A DNA stretch of 64,000 bases from Streptomyces sp. NBC_01439 (GTDB taxonomy: Bacteria; Actinomycetota; Actinomycetes; Streptomycetales; Streptomycetaceae): NCBI RefSeq assembly GCF_036227605.1, contig NZ_CP109487.1, positions 7,861,001-7,925,000 of the forward strand. Reading direction: 5' to 3'. The translations under genes and the position numbers were made by a program. Shown here piece after piece: positions 18,197 to 27,692 of this stretch. Every line of letters starts with the position of its first letter. The stretch's first letter is position 1. Under the pieces are notes generated by a model, which was given only the letters and a program-made list of their open reading frames with translations, ran no database searches and had not been told where the DNA came from.

Positions 18197-18892
18197 ATGC
18201 ACCTCGACCACGCCGTCACCTATCCCCACCGGCACACCCACAGCGCCGACCCCCTGCGGCCCGACGGCACCCGGCGGGCCCTGCGCATCGGACTCGGCGG
18301 CCCCGTCGGCTCCGGCAAGACCGCCACCGTCGCCGCCCTGTGCCGCGCCCTGCGCACCGAACTGTCCATGGCCGTCGTCACCAACGACATCTACACGCGC
18401 GAGGACGCCGAGTTCCTGCTCCGCGAGGCCGTCCTGCCGCCCGAGCGGATCACCGCGGTCGAGACCGGGGCCTGTCCGCACACCGCCATCCGCGACGACA
18501 TCTCCGCCAACCTGGAGGCCGTGGAGGAACTGGAGGACGCCTTCCGGGAGAACGGCCGACTGGACCTGATCCTCGTCGAGTCCGGCGGGGACAACCTCAC
18601 CGCCACCTTCTCCCGCGGACTCGTCGACGCCCAGATCTTCGTCATCGACGTGGCCGGCGGCGACGACATCCCCCGCAAGGGCGGCCCCGGAGTCACCACC
18701 GCGGACCTCCTCGTCGTCAACAAGACCGATCTCGCCCCCCACGTCGGCTCCGACCTCGACCGGATGGCCCGCGACGCCGCCGCACAGCGCGGCGAACTCC
18801 CCGTCGCCTTCCAGTCGCTGCGCGGCCCCGAGGGGGTCGGTCCGGTGGCCGCCTGGGTGCGCGAGCGGATCGCCGCCTGGTCCTCGCGGTGA
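18197..18892 (+). CDS. ureG: Urease accessory GTPase UreG
   Basis: SIMIBI-class GTPase delivering Ni2+ to urease, 231 residues. The P-loop is [10 protein letters not shown], followed by the [11 protein letters not shown] segment, the metal-binding CPH motif in [13 protein letters not shown], the switch [11 protein letters not shown], and the NKTD base-recognition motif. The N-terminal [17 protein letters not shown] is His-rich and could hold nickel, which may matter because ureE is absent from this operon. Confidence 0.95.
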   Translation: MHLDHAVTYPHRHTHSADPLRPDGTRRALRIGLGGPVGSGKTATVAALCRALRTELSMAVVTNDIYTREDAEFLLREAVLPPERITAVETGACPHTAIRDDISANLEAVEELEDAFRENGRLDLILVESGGDNLTATFSRGLVDAQIFVIDVAGGDDIPRKGGPGVTTADLLVVNKTDLAPHVGSDLDRMARDAAAQRGELPVAFQSLRGPEGVGPVAAWVRERIAAWSSR

Positions 18893-19704
18893 GCGGTACG
18901 AGCGCCACCGGCACGGCCCCGGCCCCCTCGACGCCGCCGACGCCCCCGGCGGGCCTGCGGGCCACGGCCCGCATCCACGCCGTGGCCGACGGGCGGGGCG
19001 GCACCGCCCTGCCGCTGCTCGCCGGCGAAGGGCCGCTCGCGCTGCGCCGCACGCGCTCCTCGTCGGGCACCGAGGCCGGGGTCATGCTGGTCGGCGCGAT
19101 GAGCGCCCCGCTCGGCGGGGACCACCTCACCATCGAGGCCACCGCCGGACCCGGAGCACAGCTCGACCTCGCCTCGGCGGCGGCCACCCTGGCCCTGCCC
19201 GGCCGGTCCGGCGAGCCCGCACGCTACGACGTGCACCTCGACGTGGGGGAGGGGGCGTCGGTGCGGTGGCTGCCCGAGCCGCTGGTCTCGGTGCGCGGCA
19301 GCGACCTGAGGGTGCACACCCGGGTCCGACTCGCCCCCACGGCACGGCTGGTGCTGCGCGAGGAGCAGGTGCTGGGCCGCACCGGGGAGGTTCCGGGCCT
19401 GCTGCGCAGCCGCGTCACCGTCGAGCGCGGCGGCCGGCCGCTGCTGGACCAGGAGCTCGCCTGCGGGCCCGGCGCGCCCGGCGGCTGGGACGGCCCGGCG
19501 GGCCTGGCCGGGTACCGGGCGCTCGGTCAACTCCTCGTCGTGGACCCCGCCTTCGCCGAGGAACCGCCCGCAGCCGCGGTCCTGGGGGAGTTCGCCGCGG
19601 TGACGCCGCTGGCCGGCCCGGCGGTCCTGGTGACGGCCCTGGCCGCCGACGCCCTGCTCGTGCGCGAGCTCCTCGACGAGGCCTGCCGTACGTACGGGTG
19701 GTGA
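18889..19704 (+). CDS. ureD: Urease accessory protein UreD
   Basis: Scaffold that docks onto urease and recruits UreF and UreG, 271 residues. The GTG start at 18889 overlaps the ureG stop by 4 bp, giving coupling. Family features are the N-terminal [16 protein letters not shown] and the central [19 protein letters not shown]. It is the last gene of ureABCFGD; the operon carries no ureE or nickel transporter gene. Confidence 0.9.
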   Translation: MSGTSATGTAPAPSTPPTPPAGLRATARIHAVADGRGGTALPLLAGEGPLALRRTRSSSGTEAGVMLVGAMSAPLGGDHLTIEATAGPGAQLDLASAAATLALPGRSGEPARYDVHLDVGEGASVRWLPEPLVSVRGSDLRVHTRVRLAPTARLVLREEQVLGRTGEVPGLLRSRVTVERGGRPLLDQELACGPGAPGGWDGPAGLAGYRALGQLLVVDPAFAEEPPAAAVLGEFAAVTPLAGPAVLVTALAADALLVRELLDEACRTYGW

Positions 19705-19779
19705 AAGCGGGACGCATCAGGCACCGCTCAGCGGTACACGCCTTTCCGGTTATCGGGTTGGCAAAGAAGTCGATCCGGC

Positions 19780-19809
19780 CCTGTCGCCGGATCCCGATCA
19801 GGCGACAGG
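19780..19809. terminator. Inverted repeat after the urease operon
   Basis: CCTGTCGCC (19780-19788) and GGCGACAGG (19801-19809) form a perfect 9-bp stem with a 12-nt loop, 75 bp after the ureD stop and 77 bp before the next start. There is no T-run. It is probably a terminator, though an operator for the peptidase gene is possible. Confidence 0.5.
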
Positions 19810-19885
19810 ATCCCCCTACACGCCGACGACCGAAACGACCAACTCGGCCGCCCACGGCCGTACCTGATGCAGGGGGAACAACCAC

Positions 19886-21559
19886 GTGATACGCAACGCG
19901 GCGCTGGGGAGCGCCGCCACACTGATCACCGGCGCGCTCGCGGCGAGCCTGCTGCTGGCCCCGCCGGCCGCAGCAGCCTCCACCGGCAGCGACGGCAGGG
20001 TGCCGGAGGCGCGGGGCGTCCAGATCGCCGCCGCCCGCGCCGCCCGCGCCGGGATCGACTGGAAGGACTGCCCGGCGGACTGGGGCCTCGAGAAGCCCAT
20101 CCAGTGCGGATGGGTGAAGGTCCCGCTCGACTACGCGAAGCCGTACGGCAAGACCATCGACATCGCCGTCGACCGCATCGGCAGCACGGGGACGAAGGAG
20201 GAGCGCCAGGGCGCGCTCGTCTACAACCCCGGCGGCCCCGGTGGTTCCGGCATGCGCTTCCCGCGCCGTGTCACCACCAAGAGCCCGCTGTGGGTCAACG
20301 CCTCCAAGGCCTACGACTTCGTGGGCTTCGACCCCCGCGGCGTCGGCCACTCGGCGCCGATCTCCTGCACCGACCCGCAGGAGTTCGTCAAGGCCCCCAA
20401 GGCCGACCCGGTCCCGAGCAGCGAGGCCGACAAGCGCGCCCAGCGCAAGCTCGCCGCCGAGTACGCGGACGGCTGCAAGGAGCGCAGCGGCGAGATGCTG
20501 CCGCACATGACCACGCCGAACACCGCGCGCGACCTGGACGTGGTCCGGGCCGGCCTCGGCGAGAAGAAGCTCAACTACCTCGGCGTCTCCTACGGCACCT
20601 ACCTGGGCGGGGTCTACGCGACCCTCTTCCCGACCCACGTGCGCCGCATGATCGTCGACAGCGTGGTGGACCCGTCGCAGGACAACATCTGGTACGAGGC
20701 CAACCTCGGCCAGGACGTCGCCTTCCAGATGCGCTGGAACGACTGGCAGGACTGGGTCGCCAAGAACGACGCCGCCTTCCACCTCGGCGACACCCGTGCC
20801 AAGGTCGAGGCCCGCTACCAGAAGCTGCGCGCCAAGGCCAAGGCCAACCCGCTCGGCGGGATCGTCGGCCCGGCCGAGCTCATCGGCTTCTTCCAGGGCG
20901 CCCCGTACTACGACTCCTCCTGGGTGCCCGTCGCCAAGACCTGGGCCGCGTACGAGGCCGGTGACGAGCAGGCGCTCGTCGACGCCATCGCCCCGGACAT
21001 GACGGACACCAAGGGCAACGCGGCGTCGGAGAACAGCAACGCCGTCTACACCGCAGTCGAGTGCGCCGACGCGAAGTGGCCCACCAGCTGGTCCAAGTGG
21101 GACCGGGACAACAGCAAGCTGCACCAGAAGTACCCGTTCCTGACCTGGTCCAACGCGTGGATGAACCTCCCCTGCGCGACCTGGAAGGCCAAGCAGAGCA
21201 CCCCGATCGCGGTCGGCGCCAAGCGCGGGCTGCCGCCCGTGCTGATCGTCCAGTCCGAGCGCGACGCGGCCACGCCGTACAAGGGCGCGGTCGAACTGCA
21301 CCGTAGCCTCGCCGGTTCGCGGCTGATCACCGAGAAGAGCGCGGGCTCGCACGGTGTCACCAGCCTGGTGAACCCCTGCATCAACACCCGGGTGGACGCC
21401 TACCTGCTCACCGGCAAGGTCGACGCCAAGGACGTGACGTGCGCCCCGCACGCCACCCCCGTGGCCCCGGCCCCGGCCGCGGCGAAGTCCCTGTCGTCCG
21501 ACGCGCCGGCCGAGTCCTCGGTCTTCCCGGCGCCGGAGGAGCTCCCCGCCGTCCGTTAA
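19886..21559 (+). CDS. Secreted S33-family tripeptidyl aminopeptidase-like hydrolase
   Basis: Exported alpha/beta hydrolase of 557 residues related to Streptomyces tripeptidyl aminopeptidases (SlpD/SlpE type). An N-terminal signal peptide ends near AAAA (about residue 31). The oxyanion region is YNPGGPGGSG, the nucleophile elbow GVSYGTYLG, the acid in IVQSERDAATPY, and the catalytic His in SAGSHGV within the C-terminal TAP-like domain. GTG 19886 was chosen because the signal peptide begins there. It probably releases N-terminal tripeptides outside the cell. Confidence 0.9.
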   Translation: MIRNAALGSAATLITGALAASLLLAPPAAAASTGSDGRVPEARGVQIAAARAARAGIDWKDCPADWGLEKPIQCGWVKVPLDYAKPYGKTIDIAVDRIGSTGTKEERQGALVYNPGGPGGSGMRFPRRVTTKSPLWVNASKAYDFVGFDPRGVGHSAPISCTDPQEFVKAPKADPVPSSEADKRAQRKLAAEYADGCKERSGEMLPHMTTPNTARDLDVVRAGLGEKKLNYLGVSYGTYLGGVYATLFPTHVRRMIVDSVVDPSQDNIWYEANLGQDVAFQMRWNDWQDWVAKNDAAFHLGDTRAKVEARYQKLRAKAKANPLGGIVGPAELIGFFQGAPYYDSSWVPVAKTWAAYEAGDEQALVDAIAPDMTDTKGNAASENSNAVYTAVECADAKWPTSWSKWDRDNSKLHQKYPFLTWSNAWMNLPCATWKAKQSTPIAVGAKRGLPPVLIVQSERDAATPYKGAVELHRSLAGSRLITEKSAGSHGVTSLVNPCINTRVDAYLLTGKVDAKDVTCAPHATPVAPAPAAAKSLSSDAPAESSVFPAPEELPAVR

Positions 21560-21587
21560 GGACCGGCGGGAGCGAGCGGGAGAAGGC

Positions 21588-22298
21588 TCAGCGCGCGGTG
21601 CGCCGGGCCTTCTTCCGCTGTTCCTCCTCCTCGGCCTTGACCTCGGCCGCGTACCGGTCGACGTACTCCTGGCCGGACAGCCCGAGGATCGCGTACATGA
21701 TCTCGTCGGTGACCGCCCGCAGGACCGCCCGCTCGCCCTCCATCCCGGCGTAGCGGGAGAAGTCCAGCGGCTCGCCGAAGCGGATCGTCACCCGCCGGAT
21801 CTTCGGGATCTTCTTCCCCGGCGGCTGGATCTCGAAGGTGCCGACCATCGCGCAGGGCACCACGGGCACCCGGGCGCCCAGGGCCATCGCCGCCACGCCC
21901 ACCTTGCCCTTGTAGAGCCGGCCGTCGTGCGAGCGCGTGCCCTCCGGGTAGATGCCCAACAGCTCGTCCTTGGCCAGCACCGCCAGCCCCTCGCGCAGGG
22001 CGGCCCGTCCGGCGTCCTTGCCCGAGCGATCCACGGGGATCTGCCCGGCGCTGCGGAAGAAGGCGGCGGTGAGCCGGCCCTTGACCCCGGGACCGGTGAA
22101 GTACTCGGCCTTGGCCAGGAAGGTGATCCGCCGCTTGAGGATGGCGGGCATCAGGAAGTGGTCGGAGAAGGACAGGTGATTGCCCGCGACGATGGCGGCA
22201 CCCTCAGCGGGGATGTTCTCCAGGCCCTCGATCCGGGGTCTGAACAGCAGCCGCAGCAGGGGACCGAGCAACACGTGCTTGAGCAAGTGGTAGAACAC
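21588..22298 (-). CDS. 1-acyl-sn-glycerol-3-phosphate acyltransferase (PlsC family)
   Basis: Membrane-associated acyltransferase of 236 residues in phospholipid synthesis. The catalytic NHLSFSD (NHx4D) motif, the substrate-binding YPEGTRSHDG and VPVVPCAMVGT blocks are present in order. The N-terminal hydrophobic helix is followed by RPRIEGLENIP. A charged tail (KAEEEEQRKKARRTAR) ends the protein. The gene is convergent with the S33 peptidase gene, with 28 bp between stops. Confidence 0.9.
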   Translation of the reverse strand: MFYHLLKHVLLGPLLRLLFRPRIEGLENIPAEGAAIVAGNHLSFSDHFLMPAILKRRITFLAKAEYFTGPGVKGRLTAAFFRSAGQIPVDRSGKDAGRAALREGLAVLAKDELLGIYPEGTRSHDGRLYKGKVGVAAMALGARVPVVPCAMVGTFEIQPPGKKIPKIRRVTIRFGEPLDFSRYAGMEGERAVLRAVTDEIMYAILGLSGQEYVDRYAAEVKAEEEEQRKKARRTAR

Positions 22299-22382
22299 CA
22301 GGCCGCTCCCGTCGACATCCCGTTGTCACAGCCATTTTACGGACGGTGAGCCCGGGGGAGCAGGGGGCGGACGGGACCTTGC

Positions 22383-22541
22383 TCAGACATTGCGCGTGGC
22401 GGCCATCCCGGCGGTCAGCAGCCCCAGCACCACCCAGCCGAACCACAGCCAGCCGTTGCTGCCGAGGGCCACGGAATACGTGGCGACGGCCACCAGAGCG
22501 GCGAAGGTCATTACGGCCATCGCCTTAACGGATCCGGTCAT
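22383..22541 (-). CDS. Small 52-residue membrane protein
   Basis: Small integral membrane protein with two hydrophobic segments (about residues 8-27 and 31-46) joined by a short turn, starting MTGSVKAMAVMTFAAL. It follows the CtaG-like gene on the same strand, 32 bp after its stop, and the hydrophobic pattern is uninterrupted. I do not recognise a named family. Operon position suggests a membrane or respiratory-chain role, but this is inference. Confidence 0.6.
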   Translation of the reverse strand: MTGSVKAMAVMTFAALVAVATYSVALGSNGWLWFGWVVLGLLTAGMAATRNV

Positions 22542-22573
22542 GCCCCATGGTGACGCGAGAAGCCGGTGTCGCG

Positions 22574-23536
22574 CTACTGGCCACGCGCTCGGAGCGAGGC
22601 GAGATACGCGTTGTACGCCGCCAGCTCCTTGTCGCCATTGCGGTCCTCGGCCCGGTCGGACCGCCGCGCGGCCCGCTGTTCGGAGTGGTACCACTGGTAG
22701 ACGAGGGCGATCAGGACCAGCACCGAGGGGATCTCGCTGAAGGCCCAGGCGATGCCGCCGCCCCACTGCTGGTCGAGCAGGGGGTCGATGCCGAGCGACG
22801 CCGGCGGGTTCGCGTACGTCTTGATCATCGGCTGGCTCGCCATCATCAGGGCGATGCCGAAGAACGCGTGGAAGGGCATGCCCGCGAACAGTTCCAGCAT
22901 CCGCATCACGTAGCCGGGCCGGTGCGGACCCGGGTCGATGCCCATGATCGGCCAGAAGAAGATGAGGCCGACCGCGAGGAAGTGGACCATCATCGCGATG
23001 TGTCCGGTCCGGCTCTCCATCAGGAAGTCGAAGAGCGGGGTGAAGTACAGGGCGTAGAGGCTCGCGATGAACATCGGGATCGTGAAGGCCGGGTGGGTGA
23101 TCACCTTCATGTACCGGCTGTGCAGCAGCATCAGCAGCAGCTCGCGCGGCCCCTTGCTGCCGCGGGCCGCCGGCGGCAGCGCACGCAGCGCCAACGTCAC
23201 CGGGGCACCCAGTAGCACGAGGATCGGGGTGACCATACTGATCACCATGTGCTGGACCATGTGGACGCTGAACATGACCATGCCGTAGTCGTTCAGCTTG
23301 GTGCACATCACGAGGAGCACGGTCAGCACGCCCACGGTGAAGGCGATGGTCCGGCCCAGCGGCCAGGCGTCCCCCCGCCGGCGCAGTCGCAGCACGCCCC
23401 ACCCGTACAGGGCCAGCCCGGCCAGCGAGCCGATCAGGAAGAAGGAGTCGAAGGAGAACTCCAGCCCGCGCCCGAGAGTGAACGGCGGCAGGTCCATGTC
23501 CATGTGCATGTCCATGCCGTGCCCGCTGTGATCCAT
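22574..23536 (-). CDS. CtaG-like cytochrome c oxidase assembly membrane protein
   Basis: Polytopic membrane protein of 320 residues from ATG 23536, chosen because AGGGAG lies at proper spacing. The caa3_CtaG family features are repeated His motifs in helices (SVHMVQHMVISM, MVHFLAVGLIFFWPIMG, FHAFFGIALM). The extreme N-terminus MDHSGHGMDMHMDMD is rich in His, Met and Asp and looks able to bind copper. The likely role is copper delivery or assembly of cytochrome oxidase. Confidence 0.87.
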   Translation of the reverse strand: MDHSGHGMDMHMDMDLPPFTLGRGLEFSFDSFFLIGSLAGLALYGWGVLRLRRRGDAWPLGRTIAFTVGVLTVLLVMCTKLNDYGMVMFSVHMVQHMVISMVTPILVLLGAPVTLALRALPPAARGSKGPRELLLMLLHSRYMKVITHPAFTIPMFIASLYALYFTPLFDFLMESRTGHIAMMVHFLAVGLIFFWPIMGIDPGPHRPGYVMRMLELFAGMPFHAFFGIALMMASQPMIKTYANPPASLGIDPLLDQQWGGGIAWAFSEIPSVLVLIALVYQWYHSEQRAARRSDRAEDRNGDKELAAYNAYLASLRARGQ

Positions 23537-23639
23537 CTGTTCACTCCCTTGACCGTGATGCCCCACCACAGTAATGCCGCCCCCGTACGCTCTTGCGCGC
23601 GGGGGCGGCCCAGGATATGAGGGGCGTACAAAAGGGGCG

Positions 23640-24665
23640 TCAGAGAACCGTCTGCGCCTCGTCGTACCGGTCGGCCGGAACCGTCTTGAGGGTCGAGGTC
23701 GCCTCTGCGAGCGGCACCATCACGATGTCCGTCCCGCGCAGCGCGGTCAGCATGCCGAACTCGCCTCGGTGCGCCGCCTCCACCGCGTGCCAGCCGAAGC
23801 GGGTGGCGAGGACCCGGTCGTACGCGGTGGGCGTGCCACCGCGCTGCACGTGGCCCAGGATCACCGGCCGGGCCTCCTTGCCCAGACGGTGCTCCAGCTC
23901 CACGGCGAGGCGGTTGCCGATGCCGGCGAACCGCTCGTGCCCGTACATGTCGACGCCGCCCTCCTCCAGGTCCATCGACCCGGGGCGCGGCTTGGCGCCC
24001 TCGGCGACCACGACGATCGCGAACCGCTTGCCCGCGGAGAAGCGCTCGCCGACGATCTCCGTCAGCTGCTCGATGTCGAAGGGGCGCTCCGGCACGACGA
24101 TCGCGTGCGCGCCGGCCGCCATGCCCGAGTGCAGGGCGATCCAGCCCGTGTGGCGGCCCATGACCTCCACGACCATCACCCGCTGGTGGGACTCGGCGGT
24201 GGTCTTCAGCCGGTCCAGCGCCTCCGTGGCCACCCCGACGGCGGTGTCGAAGCCGAAGGTGACGTCGGTGGAGGCGATGTCGTTGTCGATGGTCTTCGGG
24301 ACGCCGACGATGGGCAGACCGGCCTGCGAGAGCAGGTTCGCCGCCTTCAGCGTGCCCTCGCCGCCGATCGGGATGATCGCGTCGAGGCCGAGGTCCGCGA
24401 CGTGGCCGCGGGCGCGCTCCACGCCGTCGCGCAGGTGCGCGGGCTGGACCCGGGAAGAGCCGAGGATGGTGCCGCCGCGGGCGAGGATGCCACCGACCGC
24501 GTCGAGGTCGAGCTTGCGGTAGTCCGCCTCCAGCAGGCCCTTCCAGCCGTCGAGGAAGCCGATCACCTCATCACCGTGGTCGACCACGGCACGGTGCACG
24601 ACGGAGCGGATGACGGCGTTGAGACCGGGGCAGTCGCCACCGGAAGTGAGCACACCTATGCGCAT
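23640..24665 (-). CDS. pfkA: 6-phosphofructokinase
   Basis: Glycolytic kinase making fructose 1,6-bisphosphate, 341 residues from ATG 24665. The nucleotide site begins IGVLTSGGDCPGLNAVIR; IPIGGEGTLKAA, GVPKTIDNDI and the VMGRHTGWIAL block follow. GGEGT rather than GGDGS at the phosphoryl-donor loop resembles the actinobacterial PPi-like clade, but ATP use is known for Streptomyces members, so the donor is uncertain. Single gene. Confidence 0.92.
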   Translation of the reverse strand: MRIGVLTSGGDCPGLNAVIRSVVHRAVVDHGDEVIGFLDGWKGLLEADYRKLDLDAVGGILARGGTILGSSRVQPAHLRDGVERARGHVADLGLDAIIPIGGEGTLKAANLLSQAGLPIVGVPKTIDNDIASTDVTFGFDTAVGVATEALDRLKTTAESHQRVMVVEVMGRHTGWIALHSGMAAGAHAIVVPERPFDIEQLTEIVGERFSAGKRFAIVVVAEGAKPRPGSMDLEEGGVDMYGHERFAGIGNRLAVELEHRLGKEARPVILGHVQRGGTPTAYDRVLATRFGWHAVEAAHRGEFGMLTALRGTDIVMVPLAEATSTLKTVPADRYDEAQTVL

Positions 24666-24803
24666 GGCAGGAACGGACCTTTGCAACGTGGGCCGACGAC
24701 CGGACCACGTCGTCCGGTTGGAACTAACGCCACCCTACAAGCGCCGGAGCGGTGGGCTGAACCATCCTCCACATGCTGGTCGCACTCGTCGTGCGAAACC
24801 ACG

Positions 24804-24837
24804 TCGGCCCGGTTCCCCCTAGGGAAAACCGGGCCGA
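24804..24837 (-). terminator. Hairpin downstream of gatD
   Basis: TCGGCCCGGTT (24804-24814) pairs perfectly with AACCGGGCCGA (24827-24837), with a further CCCT/AGGG pairing in the loop. It lies 44 bp beyond the gatD stop and fits as the murT-gatD terminator. Confidence 0.75.
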
Positions 24838-24880
24838 ACAGATGATGGAGGGGCCGCCCCGATGAGCGGTTCTCCGGGTG

Positions 24881-25609
24881 CTACGCGGGCTGCGTCGCAG
24901 CCGCGATGCGCTCCGCGCGCAGCGCCTCGTACCACCGGTCGTCTATGGCCGGCAGCGCGTTCACGTCGAGGGCCAGCTTCAGCAGCAGGTCCGCGATGTG
25001 CGGATTGCGGGCCATCACGGGACCGTGCATGTACGTGCCGAACACCGTGTCGTTGTACGCGCCTTCGGTTCCGTCACCGGTGCCGTTGCCGCGGCCCATG
25101 GTCACCCGGGCGAACGCCTTGGCCGTCGGGCCGAGGTGGGTCACGCCCTGGTGGTTCTCGAAGCCCGTCAGCTGGGGCAGGCCCAGGCGCGGGTCGATGT
25201 CCCCGAGGACGTCGCCGACGCACCGCTCGCCCTCACCGCGCACGGTGACGACGTCCAGCAGGCCGAGGCCCTCCTGGCGCTGGCCCTGGTCGTTGACGAA
25301 TTCCTTGCCGAGGATCTGGTATCCGGCGCAGACGGAGAAGACGATCGCCCCGTTGGAGACGGCCCGCTCCAGACCGCCGTCGCGCAGCAGGCGCTCCGCG
25401 GCCAGGCGCTGCGGCCGGTCCTCGCCACCGCCGATCAGGTAGATGTCGCCCGAAGTGGGGATCGGCTGGTCGCTGCGCACGTCCACGCGCTGCACGTCCA
25501 GGCCGCGCTGGCGCGCCCGGCGCTCCACCACGAGGGCGTTGCCCTGGTCTCCGTACGTGCTCAGCAGGTCCGGGTAGACCCACACCAGACGCAGGCTGTT
25601 GTCGCTCAT
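24881..25609 (-). CDS. gatD: Lipid II isoglutaminyl synthase, glutaminase subunit
   Basis: Class I glutamine amidotransferase of 242 residues that supplies ammonia to MurT for amidation of D-Glu in lipid II. The nucleophile Cys lies in VFSVCAGYQILG and the catalytic His in GTYMHGPVMARNP. Other marks are GGGEDRPQ and FENHQGVTHLG. ATG 25609 begins the conserved SLRLVWVYPDLLSTYGDQGNA region (shown in part). It follows murT by 20 bp. Confidence 0.93.
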   Translation of the reverse strand: MSDNSLRLVWVYPDLLSTYGDQGNALVVERRARQRGLDVQRVDVRSDQPIPTSGDIYLIGGGEDRPQRLAAERLLRDGGLERAVSNGAIVFSVCAGYQILGKEFVNDQGQRQEGLGLLDVVTVRGEGERCVGDVLGDIDPRLGLPQLTGFENHQGVTHLGPTAKAFARVTMGRGNGTGDGTEGAYNDTVFGTYMHGPVMARNPHIADLLLKLALDVNALPAIDDRWYEALRAERIAAATQPA

Positions 25610-25629
25610 GCTCTTGTCCTTTATGGGTA

Positions 25630-26868
25630 CTAGTTGCCGACGCGGCGGCGCACGTCCTGGAAGGCGGTGTAGTTGGCGATCAGCTCGATCTGGCCGGGCG
25701 GCGCGAGCTGCACGGCCTCGTCGAGGGTGTCGCACACGCGGAAGTCCAGGCCCGCGACCTCCAGGCGGACCGCGAGGTCCAGCTTGCGGTCACCGATCAC
25801 GAAGATCGGGTGACCGGCGAGCCGCGGGTAGTCCACGTCCCACAGCCACGAGGTGTCGGTGCCGTCGGCGCCGCGCGCGTTCACCGAGAGGATCACCGGG
25901 GTCGGCGGGGGATCGATCAGAGAAAACGTTTCGAGCCAGCCCGCCGGGTTCTTCGCGAGCAGCAGCCGCAGCTCACGGCCCTGGAAGCTGACCACGTCGT
26001 AGCGGCCGGCGACGGCCTGCACCTGGTACATCCGCTCCAGCGCCACCTGCGGCGGTACGCCGAAGACGGCGGCCACGGCGGCCGAGGTGGCCGCGTTGGC
26101 CTTGTTGGCACGGCCGGGCAGCTGGAGGTGGATCGGCCAGGCCGAGCCGTGCGGGTCCAGCACGTGGTCGCCGGAGAGCACCCACGTCGGGGTCGGGCGC
26201 CGGAAGCCGCACTCGCCGCAGAACCAGTCGTCGCCCGGGCGCTGCATGACACCGCCGCAGGAGGGGCAGGACCAGGCGTCGTCCTTCCACTCCTGGCCGG
26301 CCGCGACCCACACCACGTTCTGGGAGGAGGAGGCGGACCACACGATCAGCGGGTCGTCGCAGTTGGCGACGATGACCGCCTTGGAGCCCTGGAGCCCCTC
26401 GCGCCACTTCTCCGCGAGCATGCGGGTCTCGGCGGCGCGGTCCAGCTGGTCGCGGGAGAGGTTGAGCAGGGCGATCACCTTGGGGGTGACGTCCCGGGCC
26501 ACTCCGGCCAGGTACTTCTCGTCGACCTCGATGACGCCGTACTTGGCGTCCGAGCCGCCGGCCAGCGCGGAGGTGATGCCCGCCGGCATGTTGGCGCCCA
26601 AGGCGTTGGAGACGACCGGACCGCTGGCCCGCAGGGCCTCCGCGATCAGTCGGGTCGTCGTGGTCTTGCCGTTCGTCGCGGACACGAGGACGACATCGAG
26701 ATGTTGCGCCAGCGCGCCGAGAAGATCGGGGTCGAGCCTGAGTGCGACCTTGCCACCGATTACCGATCCGCTTCCGCGTCCCGCGGCCCGCGACACCGCC
26801 GCCGCGGCCTTGCCCGCCGTCACGGCCAGCTTGGCCCGCGGCGAAAGCGGCTCCGTGTTGCCTGCCAT
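25630..26868 (-). CDS. murT: Lipid II isoglutaminyl synthase, Mur ligase-like subunit
   Basis: ATP-dependent Mur ligase-like partner of GatD, 412 residues from ATG 26868. The P-loop is SATNGKTTTTRL, the central acidic motif EVDEKYL, and the C-terminal DUF1727 domain carries the partner interface. A Cys4 zinc ribbon, CPSCG and CGECG, lies at about residues 205-230, as known for MurT. With GatD it amidates peptidoglycan precursors, which affects cross-linking. It is divergent from def. Confidence 0.93.
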   Translation of the reverse strand: MAGNTEPLSPRAKLAVTAGKAAAAVSRAAGRGSGSVIGGKVALRLDPDLLGALAQHLDVVLVSATNGKTTTTRLIAEALRASGPVVSNALGANMPAGITSALAGGSDAKYGVIEVDEKYLAGVARDVTPKVIALLNLSRDQLDRAAETRMLAEKWREGLQGSKAVIVANCDDPLIVWSASSSQNVVWVAAGQEWKDDAWSCPSCGGVMQRPGDDWFCGECGFRRPTPTWVLSGDHVLDPHGSAWPIHLQLPGRANKANAATSAAVAAVFGVPPQVALERMYQVQAVAGRYDVVSFQGRELRLLLAKNPAGWLETFSLIDPPPTPVILSVNARGADGTDTSWLWDVDYPRLAGHPIFVIGDRKLDLAVRLEVAGLDFRVCDTLDEAVQLAPPGQIELIANYTAFQDVRRRVGN

Positions 26869-26991
26869 CGTCCCTTGTCCTCCTTGCGTCGGTCGGCCCC
26901 AGCCTATCCAGTACCGGCCGGAGCCTTGACCGCGGCGCCCCCGCCCCGCCGCGGATCTCCTCATATAGTCGCCCGTCGTAGGGTTGTGGCC

Positions 26992-27546
26992 ATGCGACAG
27001 CGCCCCATTCCCGGTACCGCCGGCCTCGTCCGCCCCATGAGCCTGTTGGGTGATCCGGTGCTCCACTCCGCGTGCGCGGAAGTCACCGAGTTCGGCCCGG
27101 AACTCGACCGGCTCATCGAGGACATGTTCGCCACGATGTACGCCGCCGAGGGCGTCGGGCTCGCCGCGAACCAGATCGGCGTCGGGCAGCGGGTGTTCGT
27201 CTACGACTGCCCCGACGACGAGGACGTCCGCCACGTCGGGCACATCGTCAACCCGCGGTTGGTCACGGCCGACGGGGACGAGTTCCGGGGGCCGGAGGGG
27301 TGCCTGTCCCTGCCGGGGCTGGAGGCGGGGACGGTCCGCTTCGACCACGCGGTGGTGGAAGGCGTCACGTCGAACGGGGCGGCCGTTCGGATCGCCGGGA
27401 CGGGGTTCTTCGCGCGGTGCCTCCAGCACGAGTGCGACCACCTCGACGGGACGGTGTACGCGGACCGCGTGACGGGCCTGCGCGCCCGTCGCCTGCGGCG
27501 TGCCATCCGGAAGACCCCCTGGGGAGCCGGGGCGCTGCGCGGCTAG
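26992..27546 (+). CDS. def: Peptide deformylase
   Basis: Metallo-enzyme removing the N-formyl group from nascent proteins, 184 residues from ATG 26992. All three motifs are present: GVGLAANQIG, EGCLSLPG and the metal-binding QHECDHLDG. The C-terminus is basic (RARRLRRAIRK). It is divergent from murT. A 3' repeat element follows. Confidence 0.94.
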   Translation: MRQRPIPGTAGLVRPMSLLGDPVLHSACAEVTEFGPELDRLIEDMFATMYAAEGVGLAANQIGVGQRVFVYDCPDDEDVRHVGHIVNPRLVTADGDEFRGPEGCLSLPGLEAGTVRFDHAVVEGVTSNGAAVRIAGTGFFARCLQHECDHLDGTVYADRVTGLRARRLRRAIRKTPWGAGALRG

Positions 27547-27577
27547 CCCGATCCACCTTCGCCGGGGCATGTCTAGC

Positions 27578-27685
27578 CCCTCCGGTGTTTGAGGAGCGGG
27601 GTCTGGGGCCGGGAGCCCCAGGAAACCCGGCTCCGCCGGGCACCGGGCTCCGCCCGGACCTGCCCCTCAAACGCCGGCGGGGCTG
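27578..27685. repeat. Streptomyces intergenic repeat, terminator-like (copy 2, compound)
   Basis: The stretch between the convergent def and TetR genes holds a forward element (GTTTGAGG then GCGGGGTCTGGGGCC and a GAGCCCC end, about 27589-27625) and an inverted end at 27665-27685 that is identical over 21 bp to 7856-7876. Additional short dyads lie between (CCCGGCTCCGCCGGG-like). It is probably a bidirectional terminator built from repeat units. Confidence 0.65.
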
Positions 27686-27692
27686 AAACGGG

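Noticed and set aside
19415..21451. 678-residue minus-strand frame opposite ureD and the S33 peptidase
   Set aside because: No domain, low-complexity composition; both plus-strand genes are well supported.
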